Shown: positions 30,381 to 39,982 of the stretch, piece by piece
Position numbering within the stretch: position 1 is the first letter of the stretch
Layout: every line of letters begins with the position of its first letter
Virus record (IMG/VR): IMGVR_UViG_3300029319_000074
Coordinates: 1-51,997 of that record
DNA length: 51,997 nucleotides
Direction: 5' to 3' (one strand)
Source: a virus
Program-made: the position numbers and the translations under genes
The notes under the pieces: generated by a model
The model's database searches: none
What the model was told of the DNA's origin: nothing
The model's input: the letters and a program-made list of their open reading frames with translations, nothing else

Positions 30381-30825
30381 TACTGTCCGTTATCACCAAA
30401 GTTATTATTCCATCTTCAACACTATATGTAATAGTGTTACCTTCTAAAGTTAAAGTACCTTCTGTACTTGCTGTTTCTCCAAACAAATTTTCTACTAACT
30501 GTCTTGATAGCTGTGCATATATTCTAGATTCTAAATTTCTTATAAATCTTGCAAGTGTTGTGTTTTCTTTGTCTCTTTTTATTTGGTCTTGTAAAGCTTT
30601 TATTTCTTCTTTTATAGACATCTTTCTATTAAACTCTTGATTTTCTATAGTAAGATAATGTGCAGATGTACCAACGCCACTAAAACTAGGATTCTTAAAT
30701 TGATGAACCATCTCATCTGCCATATTATTAATTGACCAAAACATAATAAGCATAGTCCAAAAGAACATGCAAAATTTACAGTTTCTGTCAGTTACTTTAC
30801 CATTAAATGTTGGTTTTAATTTCAT
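30331..30825 (-). CDS. csgF: Curli assembly factor CsgF
   Basis: 164 aa. After a short cytoplasmic extension and a hydrophobic signal segment (about residues 20-35), the mature N-terminus carries HQFKNPSFSG, equivalent to the FQFRNPNFGG motif by which CsgF inserts into the CsgG channel. The C-terminal half (GNTITYSVEDGIITLVITDS) matches the beta domain of CsgF, ending IQLPIGNFSF. It couples curlin export to surface nucleation. Overlaps csgG. Together they form a two-part pore. Confidence 0.88.
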   Translation of the reverse strand: MKLKPTFNGKVTDRNCKFCMFFWTMLIMFWSINNMADEMVHQFKNPSFSGVGTSAHYLTIENQEFNRKMSIKEEIKALQDQIKRDKENTTLARFIRNLESRIYAQLSRQLVENLFGETASTEGTLTLEGNTITYSVEDGIITLVITDSNGDTTTIQLPIGNFSF

Positions 30826-30826
30826 A

Positions 30827-31066
30827 TTAAAATATCCTAGTGTTTAACCAAAAGACTGAAAACATAAGTCCTATCATAAATAATTGTATGAAAGACATTA
30901 ATGCAACTATACCTAATTGTTTTTCAGCCCAAGGTTTTAATTCTTGTTCGTTCCAAATTTCTTGCTCTTCTATTGTAGATTTACAAGGTTTAAAATTAAA
31001 TTGTCTTTGTTGATAGTGTTTATTTTTAATAGAAGATATAGGTCTTTTCCATGCATCTTGTTTCAT
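30827..31066 (-). CDS. Small membrane protein, 79 aa
   Basis: Charged N-terminal half (MKQDAWKRPISSIKNKHYQQ), one C-terminal transmembrane helix (about residues 54-76). Starts in an overlap with the previous gene and ends next to csgF. It could be a lysis accessory; no family recognised. Confidence 0.55.
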   Translation of the reverse strand: MKQDAWKRPISSIKNKHYQQRQFNFKPCKSTIEEQEIWNEQELKPWAEKQLGIVALMSFIQLFMIGLMFSVFWLNTRIF

Positions 31067-31413
31067 TAATCTTTCCTTTGGTCATCTCTATCTGCCTTTG
31101 CTATCTTTTCTATATCTATTAAGTTAGGAACTCCTAACAATGTTTTTAAAAGAACATCTTGTCTAATACTTTGATTATCCATTGCTCTTACTCTATCTAT
31201 TAAACTTACAATAATGCCATACTGACTGTCAAGTTTAGTTGTAACTCTTTCTTCCATGGTATCTAAACTAACTTGTACTTTATCATCTAAAGTATCTAGT
31301 TTAGTTTCCATGCCATCAATAATTCTATTTATAAGTTTCCATATAAATAAACCTAAACCTAAAGCTGCTGCTATAGGAAAGCCTACTTCACTTATTAACG
31401 CTACTGCATCCAT
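31066..31413 (-). CDS. Membrane-anchored coiled-coil protein, 115 aa
   Basis: One N-terminal transmembrane segment (about residues 12-32), then a coiled coil (METKLDTLDDKVQVSLDTME). This layout resembles an i-spanin or a holin-associated protein. There is no separate outer-membrane lipoprotein spanin here, so its identity is uncertain. Lies between holin-like and 79-aa membrane genes. Confidence 0.55.
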   Translation of the reverse strand: MDAVALISEVGFPIAAALGLGLFIWKLINRIIDGMETKLDTLDDKVQVSLDTMEERVTTKLDSQYGIIVSLIDRVRAMDNQSIRQDVLLKTLLGVPNLIDIEKIAKADRDDQRKD

Positions 31414-31886
31414 TAGTCTTTAGTAGAGTTAGAAGCTCCAAAATAAAAACTTATAACTGCTGATGCTAAACCACCTAAATATCCTAACACTAAATTAATT
31501 AGAGCTTCGCTGTTTTGCTCTGGTGGTTGTAGAGTTACTAAGAATATATATCCTAGAAAGCCACCTACTGTAGCTATACCCATAATACGAGCAGTCCAAT
31601 CTTTGCTAAAGTTTTTTCTAGCATCTTGTGTGTCTGCTACTTCTAGTTTATATACATCAACATCAAGTTCTTTCATCTGAACTTCAAAAGCTTGTTCAGC
31701 TTTTTTAAGTTCTAGCATCTGTTCAGGTGTTGCTTCTGATATACCCTTTTCTATTGCTTTTGGATTATTAGGTACACCTAACACTTCAGCTATCATATTA
31801 GCAGCCATACCACCCATAGGACCACCTAAAGCAGTTCCTAATGTTGGAGCTACAGCACCTACTACATTTTTTAATAACGCTTTCAT
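31413..31886 (-). CDS. Holin-like protein (GTA 3TM type)
   Basis: 157 aa. A Gly/Ala-rich hydrophobic N-terminus, a charged helix (QMLELKKAEQAFEVQMKELD), the motif DTQDARKNFSKDWTARIMG, then two transmembrane helices near the C-terminus (IMGIATVGGFLGYIFLV and LVLGYLGGLASAVISFYFG). This matches the GTA/3-TM holin-type proteins of marine phages. Next to the endolysin gene, it is the best holin candidate, releasing the endolysin through the inner membrane. Confidence 0.72.
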   Translation of the reverse strand: MKALLKNVVGAVAPTLGTALGGPMGGMAANMIAEVLGVPNNPKAIEKGISEATPEQMLELKKAEQAFEVQMKELDVDVYKLEVADTQDARKNFSKDWTARIMGIATVGGFLGYIFLVTLQPPEQNSEALINLVLGYLGGLASAVISFYFGASNSTKD

Positions 31887-31887
31887 A

Positions 31888-32127
31888 TTACTCCTTATCT
31901 AAAGTTAATGTTCCCTCTAACATACCATCAATAGAACTTAATACCCATTCAGGTACATCATCTATTAATATCTCCTCTTTCTCAGCTTTAACTAAATGTA
32001 AACTGATTAAATCTTCATACAGGCTTCTAAACTGTTCTCTAGTAACCCAAGGCTCATCACATTTAGTTCTAGCTTTACAATCTAATCTATATGCTCTATC
32101 TAAATCTTTTTCTAAGTAGAGCAGCAT
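31888..32127 (-). CDS. Small protein after endolysin, 79 aa
   Basis: MLLYLEKDLDRAYRLDCKAR start, then acidic helices (EQFRSLYEDLISLHLVKAEK) and a C-terminal EWVLSSIDGML. Overlaps the endolysin 3' end by 16 nt. No family recognised; linked to lysis by position. Confidence 0.55.
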   Translation of the reverse strand: MLLYLEKDLDRAYRLDCKARTKCDEPWVTREQFRSLYEDLISLHLVKAEKEEILIDDVPEWVLSSIDGMLEGTLTLDKE

Positions 32128-32570
32128 TCTAATACCATCTTTTGCAGTTCAATACTTCTTCTACCTACTTGACCAAACCAACGACTATCTTCCATTTGTC
32201 TAGCCATTTCTTGCCAGTCATGCGACCTACAAGCTGCTAACATATTTTTAAATTTAGATAATCTTGTAGCACCTAAATTAAAACACATATTAACTAATAC
32301 TCTTTGTATATCTTCTGGTAAATTATAAAATGCCTCATCTGTTCCAAATACATGTATTGTTTCAGCTAAATGTTTTTTAAAGTCATCTTCAAAATACATG
32401 TCAACAACTTTTTCAGATACTTTAGTTCCTACTTCCCAGTTATACTCAGGGTCTTCAGGCTGACAAAGATGTCCAATACCTAAAGTTTTATAGCCTAAAC
32501 TATCTTCATATATTTCTAACACTTTACCTTCATGTCTAGTTATTTCTTGTTTGCATAGTTCTATATTCAT
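32112..32570 (-). CDS. Endolysin, T4-type lysozyme (GH24)
   Basis: 152 aa. The catalytic triad matches T4 lysozyme spacing: E14 (TRHEGKVLE), D23 (YEDSLGY) and T29 (KTLGIGH). It hydrolyses the glycan strands of peptidoglycan at lysis. No signal peptide, so release depends on a holin. It overlaps the 1940-aa gene by 4 nt. Confidence 0.92.
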   Translation of the reverse strand: MNIELCKQEITRHEGKVLEIYEDSLGYKTLGIGHLCQPEDPEYNWEVGTKVSEKVVDMYFEDDFKKHLAETIHVFGTDEAFYNLPEDIQRVLVNMCFNLGATRLSKFKNMLAACRSHDWQEMARQMEDSRWFGQVGRRSIELQKMVLECCST

Positions 32571-35500
32571 AATCCTAATTCCTCCATTTGAGATTTATAT
32601 GGACTACCAGTAAAAGGGTCTACTCTATCTGCTGGGTCTTCTTTAGTAAAAGGAACATTATCCTCACCAACTACTAGACCACCTCTAGCAAATAATTTTA
32701 ATGGCTTTTTCATTTTAGGCGATATATCTAATGAAATAGTTTTTAACTTTTTAGGTTCAACAAATTTATTATTTATCTTTTGTGCCATCTCAACTGTATC
32801 ATCATCTATTATATCCATTCTACTTAGTTGTTTTGCTTTTTGTTCAAAAGCTTTATAAACTTCATCTGAACTTACAGTTACATCTGTTTCATCAAGTAAA
32901 ATTTTATTTGTTTTAGGTTCTATATTATACTGTTCTCTACCTATTTTTTTAAGAGCTTTAGGTATTAAATTTCCATAAATATCTATAAACTTTTTACCTT
33001 CTCCTAAAGCTAATCTATTTACATCTATTACTAAAGTATTATCAGGAGAATCAATAACATTATTTAATCTATTGAAAATATCATCTAGTTCTGTTATATT
33101 GTTATCTTTAATAAATTGAAGATAAAAATCTTCTGGATTATCTCTTAAACTAATAGCCATAGGAGTATCTAATAAAGCTCCTGCATTATCTGTACTATCA
33201 TTAATTAATTTTTTAAGTGGTCCATCAAATCCTAATTCTCTAATCATTTGGTCAACTGTATCTATTTTAGTTGCTAAAGAATAACCATCAAGAAAGTCAG
33301 GAGGTGTATTAAATAATTCATCTTGAGATTTTAATTTAAGAGGATTTTCTGGATTAAATAATTCATATTTATCCACACCATCTACTTTTAATGTAAATCT
33401 ATTTTGTGAACGACTTATTTCAAAATTATTTATATAATTAGATTTTTTATTATTTCTTATTAATTGTGTTAAAGGGTCAGCAAAAGATATTCTATCAAAT
33501 CCACCATCTTTAATAGCTAATTGAATTGCATCTTTTACAGCTACTTCTACCCATGCTAAATCTTTATAAGGAAAATCAGGAACTATTCCGGGCTTATCTA
33601 CATCTGATATATATCCATATTCTTCACCTAATTGATGTACATCTGATTGTATTTCATCTACATATAAAACTTTTTTACCATCTGTATCTATTCTATTACT
33701 AACTCTATAATGTAATAATTCATTAACACCTTTAGTATCTGGATAATGTGCTCTTATTGATTTAACAAACTCTGGATTATAATCTATTTCTTTTGGATTT
33801 TCTAAATATAATTGTATTTCTCTATACTCATCACTACCACCAGCCGATAATCTAAAACTAGATAAGTCACTATATTCTGTAGGTAAAGTATCTTCGCCTG
33901 TAAATAAAGTATCAGGAACACCTTCTTGACCTCTAATTTTTTCAGCCGGATTAATTTTTATATTTTTAGTAAGTAAACCTCGTTCAGTTAAATAAGCATT
34001 TAATTTAACTAAAGCTTCATCTTTAGGTACAAAATCATCCGTAAGAAATATTCTATTATCTCCAACTCCTATAGTAGCTTGATAACCTTCAACTTGATTA
34101 CCCAATAAAGCAAAGTCAGTTCCTTCTATATTACCAGTTAAATATTCGTAACCTTCTTGTTCTCGTGATTTAGTTATAGCTTCAATTATCTCTTCATCTG
34201 TAGCACCTCGATAAGCTTCATTACCTGCATCTCGCATGTCTATTTCTGCTCTAGCTGCATATTCAATATCTTCATTTAAATATTGTCTTGTCATAGGTTC
34301 ATCAAGGCTTAAATAATCTTGAACATTATCTTTTTCTCCAGTAAGAGTAGGAGACTCTGTTCTTACTACTCTACTTAATTGTGGTTTATTTTCTTGAATA
34401 TATTGTATTACATCATTAGGTGTTGTGTCTTCTGTTATTTGTAGTTTATTTAAATCTATAAACTCTAGCTCTTGTTTTTTAAATTGTCTTTTAGGGCTTT
34501 GTAAAAAATTTACAAATGCTTCTGCATTAGAAAATTGTTTAACATTACTAACAGCCACTTCTTCTATATTAGAAGTAAACCCAGCTTCATCTACTTTAAC
34601 TTTTATATCAGGAACTAGATTTCCACCACCTCCCATGGTATCATCACCTCTTCTAGCTCTGATTGTTTTTAAACCTTTTGCAGTTAGTTTAGGAACTGCA
34701 CCTATTAAAGGTATAGCACCAAGTCCTTCAGCAACAGCAATACCAGCAGATAAAGGGTCTTCTACAGTAAAAGGTAAATTAGGAACAGGGCTAGTTGGAT
34801 TTACACCTTTTAAATATTCTCCAACAGTTTTCATTCTAGGTTTAGCTTTTTCAGTATAAACTGCAGCACCAGTTAAAGATAAAGGAAAATTAGTTACAGG
34901 AGGAATGTAACCTGCTATTTGTTGTTCTATTGGTAAAGTTTCGTAAGCTTCAAAAGCTTCTCTGTAATCTCCTTTCCTAGCTCCTTCTAAAACTTTTTTA
35001 CTTGATTCAATTCCTCTTTCTACTCTATCAGATAAAAACTTTTTAGTTTCTTCTATAGCTTGAGGCATCTCTTCAGATAACTGACTATAATATTGATATT
35101 CATCTACTAAACCTCCTAACTGAAAAGGTGGTCTAGGTCTTATTGGTTTATCTTCATCTTCTTCAGGTTCAAATGTTGGTTGAGAAAAATCATTCTCTCT
35201 AGCCCATTGCATTAAATCTTTATAAGCTTCAGGATTTGTTTGTCTTAATACTGTAACTCCGGGTATTTTAGATACAGCAATTTGTAATGATGTTCTACCA
35301 CTTCTATCAACAACATCAATAATATCACCTATGACAGGACCAGCTAAATTTCTAAGCACAGAGTCTGGTAAAGTTCTATATCTTCTATTATCTTCTATTC
35401 TAGCATATTGTTCTAATGGACCCCAAAGTCCAGTTCTTCTAGAAGCATTACCAATAAATTCTTCTAAAGTAATTTCTCCTTCTTCTAGTTTGTCTAATTC

Positions 35501-38389
35501 TTTACCACCAGTTCTAATTATATTACCAAAAGCTCCAATAGCTGTCATAGCAATAACACCTGAAGCAACTCTAGCTATTCCGGGAGTTGTAAATCTACCT
35601 CTACTAAATTGTCTTACATCTCTAGTTATATCTCTTATACCATTTTTTAATACAGTATTACTAAATGCAGTAGGGAATCCCATTAAACCAAACAAAGCTC
35701 TTGATAATAAATAACTGTGTAACAAAGGTTTTTGATTAGAAGCAGCAGTAGGATTCATAACAACTTCATCTACATATCTTGCTGCACTTTTAGTAAAATT
35801 CTTTTTATAAAAAATACCACGAGGATTTGCACCATCTTTAACCCATTTAATACCAGCCTCTATATTAACACCTAACTCATTTAATTCATCTTGCAATCTT
35901 AATTTTACTGTATTAGTTAATTTTCTTTGTGTTAATGGATTTTTATTATTTGCTAAACTATAAAGGTTTTCATATATTTTAGACTTACCTACTTCATAAC
36001 TTGTAAGTTGTACAAATCTAGTCCAATCATGTAATAAGTTGTTTTTAAAAAATACATTTTGTGCTTGAGTAGCTTTTTGAGTTATACCTTGACCAAACAT
36101 AGCTAAAGCTCTATCTTGTCCAGCAGTAGTCATTGCTCTGTTTAATCTGTTTAATTCTCGTAAAGATTTACTACGAACATCAGCTTCAGCTTGAACAATG
36201 TCATTCCACCAAAATTTTCCATAATCTTTTACAGTTTGAAACATAGTTCTAATACCACCTGCACCAACTTCAGCTTCTCCTTTACCTTTTTGTATTGTTT
36301 TTTTACCAGCACCTTTTAATATAGGAACAGCTATTTCAGATAAACTTGTAATAGTAGCGAAAGGTAATAAAGCCATTTGATTTACTACTGTAACACCATC
36401 TAGTGCAGCTCTCAGCCAAGCAGTTTTTATTGGGTCTTGTTGACCCGTAGTTACTTTATACATATTAATTAAATTTTCTATTTCTTTAGTATTTAATCTA
36501 TTACCAGCTCCAAGTTCTGCTTGAATTTTATCTATATATCTTTCTTTAAATTCATTTACATTAATACCAAAATATTTTTTTCTAGCTATTAAAGCAGTTG
36601 ATTGATGAATGTAATCAGCTAAAACAGTTTCTATATCTGTATCTAAATATTTTGAAATTTTAACATCATCAATATCAGAAAAAAATCTTTCTTTACTTAA
36701 TCCGGGTAATCTAGTAATAGAATCAGTATCTATAGCTACATCCATTATAGAAGCACCAACAAAAGTTCTATTATCTATCATGTCTTGAATAAGTTCTAAA
36801 GCTTTAGATTGACTTACATTTTGTGTCCTCATTATTTCTTCAGTAAGAGTTCCGGGGTTTATAAGTTCATCTTGAAGTTCTGCTACAATATATTTTCTAG
36901 GAAAATAATTATCTCTTCTGTATATATCTACACCTTCTCTTTGTGCTTTATTTCTAACTTTATCTAATAAACCTCTAAGTTTTTTTCCTGCTTGAACAAT
37001 TTGTTTATTTAATGGAACTTCTTTACCATCAACTATCTTAGTAGTTTTTTCTGTATTTAAATAATAAAATAAATCATCATTAACTTCTGGGTCAAGTCTT
37101 TGTATTTTTTTAGGACTTCCTAAATCAAAAATACTGTCTTGTTTAGATAAAGCTAATGTTATAGGATTTAATGCTTTTTTTTCTTTAGTTAATTTTGTTT
37201 TAGCTCTTTGTCCAAATGGAAGTTTAAAAAAAGCATCTCTTGAACCTATAGCTGGAACTTGAAATGTCCCTCTAGTTTTTAATGGATTAATAATATCAAA
37301 TAATTCTTCATTATAATCGCCTAATAAATCTTGTAACTCTTCATTAAAACTATAAACTAATCTTTCTTGTTTACCTAGCTCACTCGCAACAAATCTTTTG
37401 TCTGCATCGTATCTAAATATTTTAACAAGTTCTTCAAGTGTTTTAGATTTTTTCATTCTACCAATAAATCTACTTGTAGGCTTTGTAAATAAACCAAATA
37501 ATTTAGCAGTAAAGTCTGTAGTTTTGTCTAAAAACTCACTACCTTTATCTACTAAATCAGCTTTATAATTATCATTATTATCTATTCTATCTATTCTTCT
37601 ATCTTGTAAAGCTCTTTGAAATTTTGGTAATCTAGATGCAGCTAATCCTAATCCATATAATCCAGTTGCACCTGCTCCTGTTATTGCACCTGCTCTTAAT
37701 ACTGCTCCTGTATCTCTAAATGCTCTTTGGTCTGTTTCTATTTCTACACCTTGTCGCATATATTCATCAATAGAACCATAAGTAAAACCTTCAGTTGCTA
37801 ATATAGCACCTGTTTGTTTTTTAGTTAAAGGACTTTTTAATTTTTGAAAAGGTATCTTTGTACCTACTTGATTTAAATTTTTAGTTATTTGTTGACCAGC
37901 TAATTTTTTTAATCCAGCTTGAGTTGCTTTAGCTGATGCCATTCTACCGGCTAATGATAATCCACCAGTCCAAGGTATAAGTAAAACACTAGCTGCAAAT
38001 GTAGGGTCAGATAACATTTCACCAGCTATATCTTTAGTAACAGAAAGTCTTTCTTTTAATCCACCTATATCAGCATTATCAAATTTATTTCTTAAATATA
38101 AATAGTCTTGTTTTTGTTGTTCAGAAAAACTTCTACTATCTATATAAGATTTAGTGGCATCATATAAATTAAAATCTGCACCTCTAAAATATGAAAACAA
38201 CTCATCGGGTGTTTTGCCTTTTCCTAACGAAGATAAAAATCTTTCTGCAGTTGTAGCAAACTTTTCATCTTCTCTTAAGTCTTGTAGAGTTTGTTGTTGT
38301 GGAATAAAAGGATTTTGAATTTGATTAAATGACCCAGCCACATTTGAAGTTGACCCTTTTAAAAAGTCTTGTACACTTTTAACAGCCAT
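32567..38389 (-). CDS. Giant internal virion / polyvalent-type protein, 1940 aa
   Basis: 1940 aa, the largest gene here. The N-terminal third has amphipathic and hydrophobic helices (SVLLIPWTGGLSLAGRMA, GAITGAGATGLYGLGLA) like membrane-active ejection proteins. Helical regions follow. The C-terminal part contains LLHYRVSNRID and VLYVDEIQSDVHQLGEEYGY, the EIQSDWHQ-type domain seen in phage polyvalent or ejected proteins, then FDRISFADPLTQLI. The T7 counterpart is gp16, but with no visible transglycosylase motif. It is likely packaged and ejected into the host. Follows the other internal proteins. Confidence 0.65.
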   Translation of the reverse strand: MAVKSVQDFLKGSTSNVAGSFNQIQNPFIPQQQTLQDLREDEKFATTAERFLSSLGKGKTPDELFSYFRGADFNLYDATKSYIDSRSFSEQQKQDYLYLRNKFDNADIGGLKERLSVTKDIAGEMLSDPTFAASVLLIPWTGGLSLAGRMASAKATQAGLKKLAGQQITKNLNQVGTKIPFQKLKSPLTKKQTGAILATEGFTYGSIDEYMRQGVEIETDQRAFRDTGAVLRAGAITGAGATGLYGLGLAASRLPKFQRALQDRRIDRIDNNDNYKADLVDKGSEFLDKTTDFTAKLFGLFTKPTSRFIGRMKKSKTLEELVKIFRYDADKRFVASELGKQERLVYSFNEELQDLLGDYNEELFDIINPLKTRGTFQVPAIGSRDAFFKLPFGQRAKTKLTKEKKALNPITLALSKQDSIFDLGSPKKIQRLDPEVNDDLFYYLNTEKTTKIVDGKEVPLNKQIVQAGKKLRGLLDKVRNKAQREGVDIYRRDNYFPRKYIVAELQDELINPGTLTEEIMRTQNVSQSKALELIQDMIDNRTFVGASIMDVAIDTDSITRLPGLSKERFFSDIDDVKISKYLDTDIETVLADYIHQSTALIARKKYFGINVNEFKERYIDKIQAELGAGNRLNTKEIENLINMYKVTTGQQDPIKTAWLRAALDGVTVVNQMALLPFATITSLSEIAVPILKGAGKKTIQKGKGEAEVGAGGIRTMFQTVKDYGKFWWNDIVQAEADVRSKSLRELNRLNRAMTTAGQDRALAMFGQGITQKATQAQNVFFKNNLLHDWTRFVQLTSYEVGKSKIYENLYSLANNKNPLTQRKLTNTVKLRLQDELNELGVNIEAGIKWVKDGANPRGIFYKKNFTKSAARYVDEVVMNPTAASNQKPLLHSYLLSRALFGLMGFPTAFSNTVLKNGIRDITRDVRQFSRGRFTTPGIARVASGVIAMTAIGAFGNIIRTGGKELDKLEEGEITLEEFIGNASRRTGLWGPLEQYARIEDNRRYRTLPDSVLRNLAGPVIGDIIDVVDRSGRTSLQIAVSKIPGVTVLRQTNPEAYKDLMQWARENDFSQPTFEPEEDEDKPIRPRPPFQLGGLVDEYQYYSQLSEEMPQAIEETKKFLSDRVERGIESSKKVLEGARKGDYREAFEAYETLPIEQQIAGYIPPVTNFPLSLTGAAVYTEKAKPRMKTVGEYLKGVNPTSPVPNLPFTVEDPLSAGIAVAEGLGAIPLIGAVPKLTAKGLKTIRARRGDDTMGGGGNLVPDIKVKVDEAGFTSNIEEVAVSNVKQFSNAEAFVNFLQSPKRQFKKQELEFIDLNKLQITEDTTPNDVIQYIQENKPQLSRVVRTESPTLTGEKDNVQDYLSLDEPMTRQYLNEDIEYAARAEIDMRDAGNEAYRGATDEEIIEAITKSREQEGYEYLTGNIEGTDFALLGNQVEGYQATIGVGDNRIFLTDDFVPKDEALVKLNAYLTERGLLTKNIKINPAEKIRGQEGVPDTLFTGEDTLPTEYSDLSSFRLSAGGSDEYREIQLYLENPKEIDYNPEFVKSIRAHYPDTKGVNELLHYRVSNRIDTDGKKVLYVDEIQSDVHQLGEEYGYISDVDKPGIVPDFPYKDLAWVEVAVKDAIQLAIKDGGFDRISFADPLTQLIRNNKKSNYINNFEISRSQNRFTLKVDGVDKYELFNPENPLKLKSQDELFNTPPDFLDGYSLATKIDTVDQMIRELGFDGPLKKLINDSTDNAGALLDTPMAISLRDNPEDFYLQFIKDNNITELDDIFNRLNNVIDSPDNTLVIDVNRLALGEGKKFIDIYGNLIPKALKKIGREQYNIEPKTNKILLDETDVTVSSDEVYKAFEQKAKQLSRMDIIDDDTVEMAQKINNKFVEPKKLKTISLDISPKMKKPLKLFARGGLVVGEDNVPFTKEDPADRVDPFTGSPYKSQMEELGL

Positions 38390-38391
38390 AA

Positions 38392-39981
38392 TTAATTAAT
38401 AACTACCCAGTTTAATATATCGTTATCATCTTTTTCTACTACTAAATTAACTTGATATGGAGTATTATCTCTATCTGTTCCAGAGAATGTTAATGTTTTA
38501 CCTTCTATTTTCATACCATTATTACCAGTATCATCTTGTATATTTCTTTGTAGATAACCATAATCATTTAAATTCCTTGCAAACATATTTGCTGTTTCAG
38601 GAACTATAGGCATATTTAAAACTTTAGGATTAACATATTCAGTTGATGTTAATTTTCCTCCAAAACGAGTTTTACCTTGTGGTTTTGAAACTACTCCAAG
38701 TTCTTGTATTTCAAAAGAATCTTCTAAAGCTTTATTAAAATTATCTGTATACTCAGCAGGATTAATTCTTTGTAATTCAACAGCTCCTTTAATTACATTA
38801 TCTACAAATAAAGCACTTCCATCTGTTGAAGCATCTTGATTTTTATTATTTAAAGTAAAGTTACCAGACAGTCTTTCTAAAAATACAGCTCTTTGTTTAT
38901 CATCTGTATTTTGAGAACCTTTTAATCTAGTAATATTATTTTTAATACCTGATACTACTAAGGCTCTATTATTTTCATCATTAACTTGTTCTACCATATC
39001 TATTTCTTCTCTAGTGTTTGGCATAACAACAGATATAATTTCTTGTTGACTAGGACGTAAATATATCTCACTATTTTCAATACCATATCTATTTAAAGCT
39101 CGTTTAGCTTCTATAGCTTCTATAAACTTAGTTGTATCTTCTTTAGCTAAATTATCTAAATGTTTATAGCCTGAAGGATTAATACCTACAGCATGAGCTT
39201 TTAAAATTAAATCAGTAGGAATAACTTCATTTCTTGAATTAATTTTTGATATTTCATTTTGAACTTCATTCTTTTTATTTAATAATTGTTGAGCATCAGA
39301 TAAATATTCATCTACTTGAAAATTATAAGTTTTTTGAACATTAGATACTGCTGTATTAAAAGAATTAATATAATCATTTGATTCTGTTTTAAATTTATTA
39401 AGAGTATCATCAGCATTTTCTTTAATACCAAAAGCATTTCCAAAAACATTTTTTAAAAACTTAGCGTTATCTGGATTTAATTTTCTTTTTACATTCGCAG
39501 ATATTTCTTCATAAGGAGCAAGAAGTTCTTCATAAGTTTTTTCTTTTTTAAGACCTTCTTCAAACTTACCTTGTGAAAATTTATTTAATTTTTTTTGATA
39601 TAAATTTGCTTCTGTATTATAAATATCTAAAATTTTATCTTCTCTTAGTGTACCATTTTTAGCAACAATATCTCTTCTTAATCCTTCTTCCCAAGACTGT
39701 TGACCATCTTTAGTGTAAGTTTTGTGAGTAGCAAAAAAGTTTGTATAGTCTTCAAACTCTTTTTTAGCTTTAGCTCTATTAACAGTATCTAGCCTTTGAA
39801 ACTCATCATACTTTGTTTGTGCTTTCTTTTGAGCTCTTACATCTCCTAAACCTAATAAAAGTGCACCTAATAAATATTTGTTACCAGATTTTTGTGATTC
39901 TTTTCTACCACTAAAATAATTACTAGCTATATCTCTAAAGCTTCCTTGGTCTGGATTAAAATAATCTAGTAAACTTCTCAT
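38392..39981 (-). CDS. Internal virion protein, coiled-coil, 529 aa
   Basis: 529 aa, highly helical and charged, with long coiled-coil stretches (residues about 50-260, for example AKKEFEDYTNFFATHKTYT). No signal peptide or enzyme motif. It lies directly before the 1940-aa gene, as T7 gp15 precedes gp16, so it is probably part of the DNA-ejection core. Assignment by position and composition. Confidence 0.55.
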   Translation of the reverse strand: MRSLLDYFNPDQGSFRDIASNYFSGRKESQKSGNKYLLGALLLGLGDVRAQKKAQTKYDEFQRLDTVNRAKAKKEFEDYTNFFATHKTYTKDGQQSWEEGLRRDIVAKNGTLREDKILDIYNTEANLYQKKLNKFSQGKFEEGLKKEKTYEELLAPYEEISANVKRKLNPDNAKFLKNVFGNAFGIKENADDTLNKFKTESNDYINSFNTAVSNVQKTYNFQVDEYLSDAQQLLNKKNEVQNEISKINSRNEVIPTDLILKAHAVGINPSGYKHLDNLAKEDTTKFIEAIEAKRALNRYGIENSEIYLRPSQQEIISVVMPNTREEIDMVEQVNDENNRALVVSGIKNNITRLKGSQNTDDKQRAVFLERLSGNFTLNNKNQDASTDGSALFVDNVIKGAVELQRINPAEYTDNFNKALEDSFEIQELGVVSKPQGKTRFGGKLTSTEYVNPKVLNMPIVPETANMFARNLNDYGYLQRNIQDDTGNNGMKIEGKTLTFSGTDRDNTPYQVNLVVEKDDNDILNWVVIN

Positions 39982-39982
39982 C

